Part shown: in pieces, positions 53,812 to 62,735 of the stretch | How positions within the stretch are numbered: position 1 is the first letter of the stretch | Layout: each line of letters opens with the position of its first letter | DNA from: Lysinibacillus sphaericus | GTDB taxonomy: Bacteria; Bacillota; Bacilli; Bacillales_A; Planococcaceae | NCBI RefSeq assembly: GCF_006864135.1 | Contig: NZ_SADV01000007.1 | Coordinates: forward strand, 124,001 to 188,000 | Direction of reading: 5' to 3' | Length of the DNA stretch: 64,000 nucleotides | Made by a program: the position numbers and the translations under genes | Notes under the pieces: generated by a model | What the model was told of the DNA's origin: nothing | Seen by the model: the letters and a program-made list of their open reading frames with translations, nothing else | Database searches by the model: none

Positions 53812-53932
53812 GAGAGGTTGATTTCCGTTCCGACAGTGCACCTTCCTGGGGGTGTCCGATGAGCTGCTTTGCTTGTCGCATCTATGACGCTAATCCAAGG
53901 AGTTGCACAGTCTCCGCGGTGAATAACTTCTA
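53812..53932. repeat. Family II dispersed repeat, reverse orientation
   Basis: GGTTGATTTCCGTTCCGAC to GGAGTTGCACAGTCTCC, the reverse complement of the copies at 21.8, 27.2 and 58.9 kb. Confidence 0.8.
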
Positions 53933-53942
53933 TATTATATAT

Positions 53943-53986
53943 AAAAAGGATTGCCATCCATAAATTAGGGGTGGCAATCCTTTTCG
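53943..53986. terminator. Bidirectional terminator
   Basis: AAAAGGATTGCCA pairs with TGGCAATCCTTTT. Between the convergent chemoreceptor and yslB genes. Confidence 0.9.
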
Positions 53987-53988
53987 TT

Positions 53989-54423
53989 TTATTCTGTAGG
54001 AACGGTGTTCATGATTCTTTCTTTAACGTCCCATTTTACTGTGAACGTAACATTTTGTTGCTTTTCACGTTTTTCATCATAGCATTCTGTTAAATAACCT
54101 TTTGCTTGCTGGATTTGCTCAGCTATAAATCCTGCTTCAAGTCTAAAGCTACGAAGACCGATTTGTAACAGTTCTGGATCATTTGTCAACTGGAATATGC
54201 GTCCATCCTTCGACTCTTTGATAAGCTCTAAATTACCCCAACAGGCATCTGCGAAAAATGCGATAAGTTCATCTTGACTTGTACATGGGAACTTCCGAGC
54301 TAGATCTTTTCCCGCCCAGTAAAGTACATCACCTTCGTGTTTACCAAGAATGGAAGATAAAATATAATCGCGAATTATCTCATAGCCAAAAGCTGAGATT
54401 GTAGGAGATGAAGTGTTTAACAT
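53989..54423 (-). CDS. yslB: DUF2507/YslB-family protein
   Basis: A 144-residue protein matching YslB by position between lysC and sdhC. The family resembles V4R ligand-binding domains (DVLYWAGKDLARKF, EAGFIAEQIQQ, C-terminal VTFTVKW). Function is not established. Transcribed divergently from sdhC. Confidence 0.88.
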   Translation of the reverse strand: MLNTSSPTISAFGYEIIRDYILSSILGKHEGDVLYWAGKDLARKFPCTSQDELIAFFADACWGNLELIKESKDGRIFQLTNDPELLQIGLRSFRLEAGFIAEQIQQAKGYLTECYDEKREKQQNVTFTVKWDVKERIMNTVPTE

Positions 54424-54578
54424 TGAAAGCCTTCTTTCTTAGAATTTTCTTAAAATTTGACACTGATAAAGTAAAGATAGATTTTTCGAGAAAAAACGAT
54501 GCGTCATGTACTAGATTGCTTCTTTAATAAGGACTATGAAAAACTTTAAGTTGCCTTGACGCTCGTAGCTCTTGAGAG

Positions 54579-54606
54579 TACAATAAACATGTCATAATAT
54601 TGTACC
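54579..54606. promoter_or_regulatory. Inverted repeat upstream of sdhC
   Basis: GTACAATA (54579-54586) and TATTGTAC (54599-54606), perfect arms with a 12-base spacer, 90 bases before sdhC in the yslB-sdhC divergent region. Could be an operator; no known box matches well. Confidence 0.4.
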
Positions 54607-54695
54607 ATGATGAAATACACAGTCAATGAAGTATCAGTTACAAAATGATGACTTCTTTAGTTGTGCTATTTTAAGTACTAAGGGGGGTAACAGTC

Positions 54696-55304
54696 TTGTC
54701 GAAAGATCGAGAGTTTTTATGGCGTCGCTTACATTCTCTACTTGGTATCATTCCAGTAGGTCTGTTTTTAACGATGCACCTGTTCATTAACTTTACAGCA
54801 ACAGGCGGAGCAGAAAGTTACAACGCAGCTACCGCTAATATGGAAAAGATTCCATTCCTTATCCTAGTTGAATGGATTGTCATCTATATTCCATTAATGT
54901 TCCACGCATTTTATGGTGTCTACATTGCATTCACTGCTACACCAAATACAGGGCGTTTCAGCACATACCGTAACTGGATGTTCTCATTACAACGTTTCAC
55001 GGGTGTATTCTTAGTGATCTTCATTGCATGGCATATTTTCCAAACTCGTATTCAAAAAGCACTTGGTACAGAAGTTGATTACGACATGATGGCAAATATC
55101 GTTTCTAATCCATTCATGCTTGGATTCTACATTGTTGGTATTATATCAGCAACTTTCCACTTATCTAACGGTTTATGGGCATTCCTAGTAAGCTGGGGTA
55201 TTACACAATCTCCTCAGTCTCAAAAGATTGCTACTTATGTAACAAACATTATTTTCGTAATTCTAAGTGTAGTTGGTGTGGCTGCTATTTTAGCTTTTGC
55301 TTAA
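54696..55304 (+). CDS. sdhC: Succinate dehydrogenase cytochrome b558 subunit
   Basis: A 202-residue membrane anchor with five helices that binds heme b and passes electrons to menaquinone. It starts with REFLWRRLHSLLGIIPVGLFLTMHL; His residues in RRLHSL, MHLF, WHIF and FHLSNG are candidate heme ligands. Start TTG at 54696 after AAGGGGGG. First gene of sdhCAB. Confidence 0.95.
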   Translation: MSKDREFLWRRLHSLLGIIPVGLFLTMHLFINFTATGGAESYNAATANMEKIPFLILVEWIVIYIPLMFHAFYGVYIAFTATPNTGRFSTYRNWMFSLQRFTGVFLVIFIAWHIFQTRIQKALGTEVDYDMMANIVSNPFMLGFYIVGIISATFHLSNGLWAFLVSWGITQSPQSQKIATYVTNIIFVILSVVGVAAILAFA

Positions 55305-55371
55305 TGTAATAGAAGCTACTATAGAGCATATGGCAATCATTGCAATTTTTTAAGAGGAGTGAGAAATAATC

Positions 55372-57126
55372 ATGGCGAAAAGCAAAATAATTGTTGTCGG
55401 CGGCGGTCTTGCTGGTCTGATGGCAACGATTAAAGCAGCTGAAGTTGGTACTGAAGTTGATTTATTCTCATTAGTTCCTGTAAAACGCTCACACTCTGTA
55501 TGTGCGCAGGGCGGAATTAATGGTGCGGTAAATACAAAAGGTGAAGGGGATTCTCCTTGGATTCACTTCGATGATACAGTATACGGTGGGGACTTCTTAG
55601 CGAACCAACCACCAGTTAAGGGTATGTGTGATGCAGCCCCTGGTATTATTCATTTAATGGACCGTATGGGTGTAATGTTCAACCGTACACCAGAAGGTCT
55701 TCTTGATTTCCGTCGTTTCGGTGGTACTTTAATGCACCGTACAGCCTTCTCGGGTGCAACAACGGGTCAACAATTACTATACGCACTAGACGAGCAAGTT
55801 CGTTCTCACGAAGTAGCTGGTTTAGTGAACAAATATGAGCACTGGGAATTCCTTGGTGCAGTAGTCGATCCTGACGGCGTTTGTCGTGGTATCGTAGCGC
55901 AAGATATGCGTACAGAAGAAATTAAATCATTCCGTGCAGATGCTGTTATTATGGCGACTGGTGGCCCTGGTATTATCTTCGGTAAAACAACAAACTCTGT
56001 AATTAATACAGGTTCTGCTGCTTCTATCGTTTACCAACAAGGTGCTTCTTACGCGAATGGTGAGTTCATTCAAATTCACCCAACAGCTATTCCTGGAGAT
56101 GACAAAAACCGTCTAATGTCAGAATCAGCTCGTGGTGAAGGTGGCCGTATTTGGACTTATAAAGACGGTAAACCATGGTACTTCTTAGAAGAGAAATACC
56201 CAGCATATGGTAACTTAGTACCACGTGATATTGCTACACGTGAAATTTTCGACGTTTGTGTGAACCAAAAACTAGGTATTAACGGTGAAAACATGGTATA
56301 CCTAGATCTTTCTCATAAAGATCCACATGAATTAGATGTAAAACTTGGTGGTATTATTGAAATCTACGAAAAATTCGTAGGTGATGATCCACGTAAATTA
56401 CCAATGAAAATTTTCCCAGCAGTTCACTACTCAATGGGTGGATTATGGGTTGACTACAACCAAATGACTGAAATTCCTGGTTTATTTGCAGCCGGTGAAT
56501 GTGATTATTCTCAACATGGTGCAAACCGTCTTGGTGCGAACTCATTATTATCTGCTATTTATGGTGGTATGGTTGCTGGTCCAAACGCAGTAGACTATGT
56601 TAAACATCTTAAAAAGCATGCGGAAGATCTTCCACAAGAAATCTATGATGCACGCGTTCAAGAAGAACAAGCTAAGTGGGATGCTGTCATGAAAATGGAC
56701 GGCACAGAAAACGCTTACTTACTTCATAAAGAGCTTGGTGAAATGATGACAGCTACTATGACAGTAGTACGTTACAACGACCAACTTCAAGATACATTGA
56801 ATAAACTTGATGAATTCCAAAAACGTTGGGAAAACATTAACATCAACGATACACAAAAATGGAGTAACCAAGGTGCTCACTTTACGCGTCAGTTGAAAAA
56901 TATGATTTACCTTGCGAAAGTAATGACAAAAGGTGCATTATTACGTAACGAATCTCGTGGTGCACACTATAAGCCAGATTTCCCGAACCGTGATGATGAG
57001 CAGTTCTTAAAAACTACTATGGCGAAATTTGACCCGACTACTGGTGATCCAATTATCACGTACCAAGAAGTCGACGTTTCATTAATTCCACCACGTAAAC
57101 GTGATTACTCTGCGAAAGGAGACTAA
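55372..57126 (+). CDS. sdhA: Succinate dehydrogenase flavoprotein subunit
   Basis: A 584-residue flavoprotein of the TCA cycle, oxidising succinate to fumarate. FAD site VVGGGLAGLMATIKAAEVG, covalent-FAD region RSHSVCAQGGINGAVN, active-site HPTAIPGDDKNRLMSESARGEGG and C-terminal GGLWVDYNQMTEIPGLFAAGE. AGAGGAG precedes the ATG. Confidence 0.98.
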   Translation: MAKSKIIVVGGGLAGLMATIKAAEVGTEVDLFSLVPVKRSHSVCAQGGINGAVNTKGEGDSPWIHFDDTVYGGDFLANQPPVKGMCDAAPGIIHLMDRMGVMFNRTPEGLLDFRRFGGTLMHRTAFSGATTGQQLLYALDEQVRSHEVAGLVNKYEHWEFLGAVVDPDGVCRGIVAQDMRTEEIKSFRADAVIMATGGPGIIFGKTTNSVINTGSAASIVYQQGASYANGEFIQIHPTAIPGDDKNRLMSESARGEGGRIWTYKDGKPWYFLEEKYPAYGNLVPRDIATREIFDVCVNQKLGINGENMVYLDLSHKDPHELDVKLGGIIEIYEKFVGDDPRKLPMKIFPAVHYSMGGLWVDYNQMTEIPGLFAAGECDYSQHGANRLGANSLLSAIYGGMVAGPNAVDYVKHLKKHAEDLPQEIYDARVQEEQAKWDAVMKMDGTENAYLLHKELGEMMTATMTVVRYNDQLQDTLNKLDEFQKRWENININDTQKWSNQGAHFTRQLKNMIYLAKVMTKGALLRNESRGAHYKPDFPNRDDEQFLKTTMAKFDPTTGDPIITYQEVDVSLIPPRKRDYSAKGD

Positions 57127-57131
57127 GAATT

Positions 57132-57911
57132 ATGAATATCGCAGCTAATACTGGAAGAATGGTCAAAATTGAAATTTTACGTCAAGATACAAAAGGCGGC
57201 AATGGCTACTGGCAAAAATTCCAAGTGCCTTACCGTCATGGTATGAACGTAATTTCTATTTTAATGGAAATTCAAAAAAATCCTGTTACTGAAAATGGTG
57301 AAAACACTACTCCAGTAGCATGGGATATGAACTGTCTTGAAGAAGTTTGTGGTGCATGTTCAATGGTTATCAATGGCCGCCCACGTCAATCATGTTCAAC
57401 TCTTGTTGACCAATTGACTGAGCCAATTAAAATTGAGCCTATGAAAACTTTCCCAGTTATTCGTGACTTACAAGTTGACCGTGAACGTATGTTCAATGCA
57501 CTTAAAAAAGTTAAAGCATGGGTTCCAATCGATGGTACTTATGATTTAGGTGAAGGTCCACGTATGCCAGAAGGTAAACGTCAATGGGCTTATGAATTAT
57601 CTAAATGTATGACTTGTGGTGTATGTATGGAAGCATGTCCAAACGTGTCTGAAAAAGCTTCATTCATCGGACCAGCACCATTATCACAAGTACGTCTATT
57701 CAACACTCACCCAACTGGTGCAATGATTAAAGACGAACGTTTAAATGCAATCATGGGTGATGGAGGCCTTGCAAACTGCGGTAACTCACAAAACTGTGTA
57801 GCTGCTTGTCCAAAAGGTATTCCTTTAACAACATCTATCGCATCATTAAACCGTGCAACTACAGTGCAAATGTTCCGTAACTTCTTCGGTTCTGACCACT
57901 ACGTTGACTAA
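57132..57911 (+). CDS. sdhB: Succinate dehydrogenase iron-sulfur subunit
   Basis: A 259-residue iron-sulfur protein. The [2Fe-2S] ligands are in CLEEVCGACSMVINGRPRQSC; the other clusters in CMTCGVCMEACPN and CGNSQNCVAACPKG. Five bases after sdhA. Confidence 0.97.
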   Translation: MNIAANTGRMVKIEILRQDTKGGNGYWQKFQVPYRHGMNVISILMEIQKNPVTENGENTTPVAWDMNCLEEVCGACSMVINGRPRQSCSTLVDQLTEPIKIEPMKTFPVIRDLQVDRERMFNALKKVKAWVPIDGTYDLGEGPRMPEGKRQWAYELSKCMTCGVCMEACPNVSEKASFIGPAPLSQVRLFNTHPTGAMIKDERLNAIMGDGGLANCGNSQNCVAACPKGIPLTTSIASLNRATTVQMFRNFFGSDHYVD

Positions 57912-57927
57912 TAGTACAAGCTTTACT

Positions 57928-57968
57928 CCCAAACTCCCTTACACTGAATGTGTGAGGGAGTTTTTTTC
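57928..57968 (+). terminator. Terminator of sdhCAB
   Basis: AACTCCCT..CAC pairs with GTG..AGGGAGTT around loop TGAAT, followed by T7. The next 300 bases hold no gene I can support, only the thioesterase promoter region. Confidence 0.92.
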
Positions 57969-58192
57969 TATGAAAAATAATTTTGTAGAATAAAACTTAA
58001 TCCAACTCGCCATTAAAGTTTCGTACAATAGGGAGTTCGGATAGGGGCATTTTCAAGAAAGAGTAATAAACTAAATATGATGTCTTCATTACAGCATAAA
58101 AAGATCGAATTACGCAAGAAGGGTGTACAGAAAGTGAGTTTTAACGAGTGAAAATGTGAATTTTCTATGATAATATAGTGTTTTCCTTTATA

Positions 58193-58208
58193 ATGAATCT
58201 ATATTCAT
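58193..58208. promoter_or_regulatory. Predicted FadR operator before the thioesterase gene
   Basis: ATGAATCTATATTCAT has the same ATGAAT-N4-ATTCAT form as the boxes before lcfA and fadR. It directly overlaps a TATAAT element (58190-58195) that is the probable -10 of the thioesterase promoter. Confidence 0.6.
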
Positions 58209-58274
58209 TTATGACTTGCTAATTCCATTTGTTGTTTTGGGAAGAAGCGAATGAAAACTAGGGGGATGGCTAAG

Positions 58275-58733
58275 ATGAAAGCAAATTATATCGGAGATTA
58301 TCAGGAATGGGCAAAGGATTTTGCATTTTTTATTGAGGTTCGTGTACGTTTTTCAGAAACTGATATGTACGGTCATATGAACAATACAGTTAGCTTTACA
58401 TATTTTGAACAAGCACGAATTGATTATTTTCGTCATTTAGGTGTTCTAATGCCATCAGCAATTGATGAACATGTAGAGGGTATTCCGATTGTAGCCGACT
58501 TACAGTGTGATTACGTGAAGCAAGTTTTCTTTGATGATGTGCTAAGAATCTATACGAAAGTAGCGACAGTAGGGAACTCATCATTGGATATTCATTACTT
58601 AGCGAAAAACCAGCATGATGAAGTTTGCTTTACGGGTCGTGGTACGGTAGTGCAAATGAACCCTCGAACTGGCAAGAGTGTACCATTATCTGAAGAAGAA
58701 AAAACTCACTTAGCAAGTTTGGTGTTCCTATAG
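58275..58733 (+). CDS. Hotdog-fold acyl-CoA thioesterase
   Basis: A 152-residue 4HBT-type thioesterase, hydrolysing acyl-CoA. The catalytic region is FSETDMYGHMNNTVSFTYFEQARIDYFRHLG, with Asp in the usual place. ATG 58275 lies nine bases after GGGGG; in-frame ATGs at 58251 and 58266 are less well placed. A FadR-type box in the promoter suggests a role in balancing fatty-acyl-CoA pools. Confidence 0.9.
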   Translation: MKANYIGDYQEWAKDFAFFIEVRVRFSETDMYGHMNNTVSFTYFEQARIDYFRHLGVLMPSAIDEHVEGIPIVADLQCDYVKQVFFDDVLRIYTKVATVGNSSLDIHYLAKNQHDEVCFTGRGTVVQMNPRTGKSVPLSEEEKTHLASLVFL

Positions 58734-58871
58734 TATTGGTAACGGATTGCGAAAAGATCCTATCGAGGAAAGAAGTAAACAATGATCTTGACGATTGAAA
58801 TTGCATTTTTACGGCTCATCCCATCACAAAAGGTTGTGGATGACATTTGTTTAATGTATGCAATATATAAG

Positions 58872-58965
58872 TTGATTGAAGTGGAAACTGGGCAATTCCT
58901 TGGGGATCAGCGCTCATCGGACGCCCCCGGGAAAGCGCCCAAGCAAAACGGAAATCAACCACTCG
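58872..58965. repeat. Family II dispersed repeat
   Basis: TTGATTGAAGTGGAAACTGG via GCTCATCGGACGCCCCCGGG to AAACGGAAATCAACCACTCG. It occupies part of the 391-base gap before gerE; a 74-residue frame across it is not a gene. Confidence 0.8.
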
Positions 58966-59063
58966 ATATGGTGATGATCCACTTTTACATAAAATTCATT
59001 AATTAGTGGAAGTAATTTCCGAATTTTTTTAGGAAACACGAGATATTCATGAAAATAGCCGTC

Positions 59064-59091
59064 ACCGCTCCTCATTCCTTAACATAAGTTA
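59064..59091 (+). promoter_or_regulatory. Predicted sigma-K promoter of gerE
   Basis: AC at 59064-59065, a 17-base spacer and CATAAGTTA (59083-59091), which fits the sigma-K pattern AC, N16-17, CATANNNTA. gerE is sigma-K dependent in B. subtilis. Confidence 0.65.
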
Positions 59092-59124
59092 CAATACGTG
59101 CGGGGGAGGAGGGTGTAACTGAAA

Positions 59125-59346
59125 ATGAATGGCTCTCATCATCGTTCTCTTTTAACGAACCGAGAACGTGAAATATTTGCGCTTTTATTAGCTGAAAAAA
59201 CAACGAGGGATATTGCAGAGCAACTTGGTATTAGTGAAAAAACAGTGCGAAATCACATTTCCAATACAATTCAAAAGTTAGGTGTAACGAATCGATCTCA
59301 GGCGTTAATTGAGCTGTTACGCTTAGAAGAATTTAAATTAGACTAA
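59125..59346 (+). CDS. gerE: Spore coat regulator GerE
   Basis: A 73-residue LuxR-type DNA-binding protein (LTNREREIFALLLAEKTTRDIAEQLGISEKTVRNHISNTIQKLGV), the length of B. subtilis GerE (74). It tunes late mother-cell coat genes together with sigma-K. GGAGGAGGG precedes the ATG. Position after sdhB and before the MarR gene is conserved. Confidence 0.96.
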   Translation: MNGSHHRSLLTNREREIFALLLAEKTTRDIAEQLGISEKTVRNHISNTIQKLGVTNRSQALIELLRLEEFKLD

Positions 59347-59421
59347 TTGGACACTTGCTATTTCAGAAAAAAAACGACAAAATAGAACTATTCAACGTAT
59401 TTTTAGGAGTGAAGTAGTTAT

Positions 59422-59874
59422 ATGTCGGATGAAGTAACAAAGCACTCACCTGAAACCGTTGCTACGGTTGAAAAGGAATTACGCTATATAGCGGCGATTG
59501 TGAAGCAAAAGGGAAGAGAGATTGTTTCACAATATGCGATTACGCCGCCACAATTTGTTGCATTACAGTGGTTAGAAGAGCTTGGAGATATTACAATTGG
59601 CGACCTGTCAAATCGATTATACTTAGCTTTTAGTACAACAACAGATCTAGTGGACCGAATGGAGAAAAATGAATTAGTCAAGCGAATGCGTGACGAAAAC
59701 GACCGTCGTGTCGTTGTTGTTCATCTTCTCGAGAAGGGCGAACGCATTATTCAAGAAGTTATCGAAAAAAGACAGCAATATTTGCAAGAGATGCTTGTTG
59801 GTTTTAACGAACAAGAAGTCGCGCAATTATCAAGCTATTTAGAAAAACTACATGTACACATGAAACAGGATTGA
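59422..59874 (+). CDS. ysmB: MarR-family regulator YsmB
   Basis: A 150-residue MarR protein. Core: QYAITPPQFVALQWLEELGDITIGDLSNRLYLAFSTTTDLVDRMEKNELVKRMRDENDRRVVVVHLLEKG. It matches YsmB by position between gerE and racE. Target genes unknown. Confidence 0.92.
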   Translation: MSDEVTKHSPETVATVEKELRYIAAIVKQKGREIVSQYAITPPQFVALQWLEELGDITIGDLSNRLYLAFSTTTDLVDRMEKNELVKRMRDENDRRVVVVHLLEKGERIIQEVIEKRQQYLQEMLVGFNEQEVAQLSSYLEKLHVHMKQD

Positions 59875-59884
59875 GGCGGAAAGT

Positions 59885-60682
59885 ATGAATGCCCCGATAG
59901 GCGTTATTGATTCAGGAGTAGGCGGTTTAACCGTAGCAAAAGAAATAATGAAGCTATTACCAAACGAAACAATCTATTATATTGGTGATACAGCAAGATG
60001 TCCGTATGGTCCAAGAAGTCGTCAGGAAGTACGAAACTTCACTTGGCAAATGGCAAAAGCACTAGAGAAAATGAATATCAAAATGCTCGTCATTGCTTGT
60101 AATACAGCGACTGCAGTAGCACTCGAAAGTTTACAAAGAAATATGCCTTTTCCGGTACTAGGCGTTATTAATGCTGGCGCACGTGCAGCTGTAAAGAAAA
60201 CGAAGCGACATGAAGTCGTTGTGCTTGCAACAGAAGGAACAATTAAAAGCGGGGCGTATGAGGAAGCCTTATTATCATTGAATACGTCGACTCATATTAT
60301 TCCGCTTGCTTGTCCAACATTCGTACCACTTGTAGAAAGTGGCGAATATAAAGGTGAATTTGCAAATAAATTAATTGCGGAAGGCTTAAAGCCGTTGAAA
60401 AATGAACAATTTGATACGGTCATACTAGGATGCACGCACTATCCTATTCTGCAAAAACAAATTGAAGCTGTTGTAGGAGAAGAAGTTTTTGTGCTTTCTT
60501 CTGCAGAGGAAACAGCAAAGGATGTTCAAGAAATGCTTGAATATAATGGCACATTGGCTGACCCAGACGCTGTGCCTGCCCATAAATTTTATGCAACTGG
60601 TTCAGTGCCTATTTTCCGTTCAATTGCCGAAAGTTGGCTTGAGCAAGGTACTCTCCAAATAAAACGTTTGACATTAAAATAA
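59885..60682 (+). CDS. racE: Glutamate racemase
   Basis: A 265-residue enzyme making D-glutamate for peptidoglycan. Cofactor-free racemase motifs: IGVIDSGVGGLTVAKE, IACNTATAVA (first catalytic Cys) and VILGCTHYPIL (second catalytic Cys). Ten bases after ysmB, followed by a terminator. Confidence 0.97.
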   Translation: MNAPIGVIDSGVGGLTVAKEIMKLLPNETIYYIGDTARCPYGPRSRQEVRNFTWQMAKALEKMNIKMLVIACNTATAVALESLQRNMPFPVLGVINAGARAAVKKTKRHEVVVLATEGTIKSGAYEEALLSLNTSTHIIPLACPTFVPLVESGEYKGEFANKLIAEGLKPLKNEQFDTVILGCTHYPILQKQIEAVVGEEVFVLSSAEETAKDVQEMLEYNGTLADPDAVPAHKFYATGSVPIFRSIAESWLEQGTLQIKRLTLK

Positions 60683-60718
60683 AAAATCAGCTTAGCTATG
60701 GGCTAGGCTGATTTTTGC
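60681..60718 (+). terminator. Terminator of racE
   Basis: AAAAATCAGC and GCTGATTTTT, with an inner TTAGC / GCTAG stem, then T run. Confidence 0.9.
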
Positions 60719-60814
60719 CGTTTTTAGCATTGTACATAAGGGACCGAGCACTTTTTTGAAGGTGAAAATTATGTTAAGATGAGTGCGCGAAAGATTTTAG
60801 GAGGAACGAAAATT

Positions 60815-61564
60815 ATGACAAGATTTGATGGAAGAAATGTAGATGCGCTGCGTCCTGTGAAAATAGATAGTGAGTATTTATTGCACCCAGAAGGCTCAGT
60901 GTTAATTCAAGTAGGCAATACAAAAGTAATTTGCACAGCAACGATTGAGGATAAGGTGCCTGGATTTTTACGTGGACAAGGAAAAGGGTGGATCACTGCA
61001 GAATACTCGATGCTCCCTCGTGCAACAGCACAGCGTACAGCACGTGAGTCATCTCGCGGCAAAGTCAACGGCCGTACAATGGAGATTCAACGATTAATCG
61101 GTCGTGCATTACGTGCTGTCGTTGATTTAGAAGCACTTGGTGAGCGTACTGTGTGGATTGACTGTGACGTGATTCAAGCAGACGGAGGAACACGTACAGC
61201 ATCAATAACAGGAGCATTTGTAGCGATGACACAAGCAGTTGCAAAGCTCGCAGAAGAAAAACAATTAGCAAAATTTCCAATCACAGACTATTTAGCTGCA
61301 ACAAGTGTTGGTATTGTAGAGGATCACGGAGCAATTTTAGATTTAAACTACGTTGAAGATGTCGCTGCTGCTGTAGATATGAATATCGTCATGACAGGAG
61401 CAGGACGCTTTGTTGAGCTACAAGGGACAGGTGAAGAAGCAACCTTTTCTCGTGAAGAGTTAAATGAACTGCTGGCGTTAGGTGAAGCAGGCATTCAACA
61501 ATTGATTGCACTTCAAAAAGAGACACTAGGTGAATTGGCTAACAAAGTGGGAGGAAATGAATAA
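60815..61564 (+). CDS. rph: Ribonuclease PH
   Basis: A 249-residue phosphorolytic 3'-5' exoribonuclease trimming tRNA 3' ends. [38 protein letters not shown] and [25 protein letters not shown] are typical. ATG 60815 follows TTAGGAGGA; a frame from 60779 starts before the ribosome-binding site and is not the start. Confidence 0.96.
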   Translation: MTRFDGRNVDALRPVKIDSEYLLHPEGSVLIQVGNTKVICTATIEDKVPGFLRGQGKGWITAEYSMLPRATAQRTARESSRGKVNGRTMEIQRLIGRALRAVVDLEALGERTVWIDCDVIQADGGTRTASITGAFVAMTQAVAKLAEEKQLAKFPITDYLAATSVGIVEDHGAILDLNYVEDVAAAVDMNIVMTGAGRFVELQGTGEEATFSREELNELLALGEAGIQQLIALQKETLGELANKVGGNE

Positions 61565-61565
61565 C

Positions 61566-62159
61566 ATGAAACAAGTAGTCATTGCAACTAAAAATAAAGG
61601 AAAAGCAAAAGATTTCGAAGCGCTATTTGGTCCACTTGGTTATGAAGTAGTAACGATGTTTGATGTTGCCCCACAGATGGAAATAGAAGAAACAGGCACT
61701 ACCTTTGAGGAAAATGCAATTTTAAAGGCAGAAGCATTGGCAAAAGAGTTAAACACAATTGTTATTGCTGATGATAGTGGCTTATCTGTTGATGCATTAA
61801 ATGGTGAACCAGGTGTTTATTCCGCACGTTATGCTGGTGATCATGATGATGAAGCAAACATGGTTAAACTACTAGAAAACTTAAAAAATGTCGAGGATGA
61901 AAAGCGTACAGCACGCTTCTGCTGTTGCATTGCTATTGCAGGTCCTGGTTTTGAAACGACAACAGTTTTTGGGACTTGTGAAGGTGTCATTGCACACGAA
62001 AAACGTGGTACAAACGGATTTGGTTATGATCCAGTCTTCTTTGTCCCAAGCTTAAATCGTATGATGGCAGAGCTAGCAGCAGATGAAAAAGGAGCAATTT
62101 CACACCGTGGGAATGCAATTCGTAAGTTGAAGGAACAATTACCTAATCTTATAAAATAA
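61566..62159 (+). CDS. ysnA: Non-canonical purine NTP pyrophosphatase (RdgB/HAM1, YsnA)
   Basis: A 197-residue house-cleaning enzyme that hydrolyses ITP, dITP and XTP. Signature: VIATKNKGKAKDFEALF, ADDSGLSVDALNGEPGVYSARYAG, GTNGFGYDPVFF and MAELAADEKGAISHRGNA. ATG 61566 lies 11 bases after GGGAGG and just after the rph stop; the earlier ATG 61557 is too close to that site. Confidence 0.94.
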   Translation: MKQVVIATKNKGKAKDFEALFGPLGYEVVTMFDVAPQMEIEETGTTFEENAILKAEALAKELNTIVIADDSGLSVDALNGEPGVYSARYAGDHDDEANMVKLLENLKNVEDEKRTARFCCCIAIAGPGFETTTVFGTCEGVIAHEKRGTNGFGYDPVFFVPSLNRMMAELAADEKGAISHRGNAIRKLKEQLPNLIK

Positions 62160-62171
62160 GAGGTGATATCC

Positions 62172-62675
62172 ATGCAAATACTGGTCATGAGTGATACACA
62201 TGGCGATAGTAATGTAATTGAAAAAGTTCGTAGCTTTTACCCAAATGCTGCTGCTTTCATTCATTGTGGAGATAGTGAGCTTCCTTTCTCGCATAAAGCA
62301 TTGGCTGGCATGAAGAAAGTACGCGGAAATTGTGATATCGATAAAGCCTTCCCTGATGAGGCAGACTTCGATTTAGAGGGTGTCACAGTCTTTGTAACAC
62401 ACGGCCATTTATTCAATGTTAAAAATTCAATTTTATCATTATCATATCGTGCCAAAGAGGTAGGCGCGCAAATTGCGTGCTTTGGTCACTCTCATATCCT
62501 TGGGGCAGAAATGATTGATGATGTGTTATTTTTAAATCCAGGGAGTTTATTAAAACCACGTGGTCGTAAAGAAAAAAGCTTTGCTCTTGTAGAGGTGGAA
62601 GATATGTATTTTGAAGTAAAGTTCTTCACGGATAATAATAACTTTATTTCTACCCACAAGTTTATGCGAAAATGA
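62172..62675 (+). CDS. ysnB: YfcE-type metallophosphoesterase YsnB
   Basis: A 167-residue phosphodiesterase. Metal ligands in MSDTHGD, HCGDSE, GNCD, VTHGH and GHSH. AGAGGTGAT lies before ATG 62172; a GTG nine bases earlier falls in that site. Final gene of the rph-ysnA-ysnB operon, as in B. subtilis. Confidence 0.93.
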   Translation: MQILVMSDTHGDSNVIEKVRSFYPNAAAFIHCGDSELPFSHKALAGMKKVRGNCDIDKAFPDEADFDLEGVTVFVTHGHLFNVKNSILSLSYRAKEVGAQIACFGHSHILGAEMIDDVLFLNPGSLLKPRGRKEKSFALVEVEDMYFEVKFFTDNNNFISTHKFMRK

Positions 62676-62681
62676 TGTAAC

Positions 62682-62720
62682 AAAAACGCTTAAGTTTTTA
62701 GAAAACTAAGCGTTTTTTGT
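62682..62720 (+). terminator. Terminator of the rph operon
   Basis: AAAAACGCTTA pairs with CTAAGCGTTTTTT (inner TTTTT / GAAAA). Confidence 0.9.
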
Positions 62721-62735
62721 TTTATCCCACAATCA

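Noticed and set aside
58078..58152. 24-codon ORF upstream of the thioesterase gene
   Set aside because: No ribosome-binding site and no terminator or conservation clue.
58782..59006. 74-residue ORF before gerE
   Set aside because: Runs through a family II repeat, with no ribosome-binding site or recognisable product.
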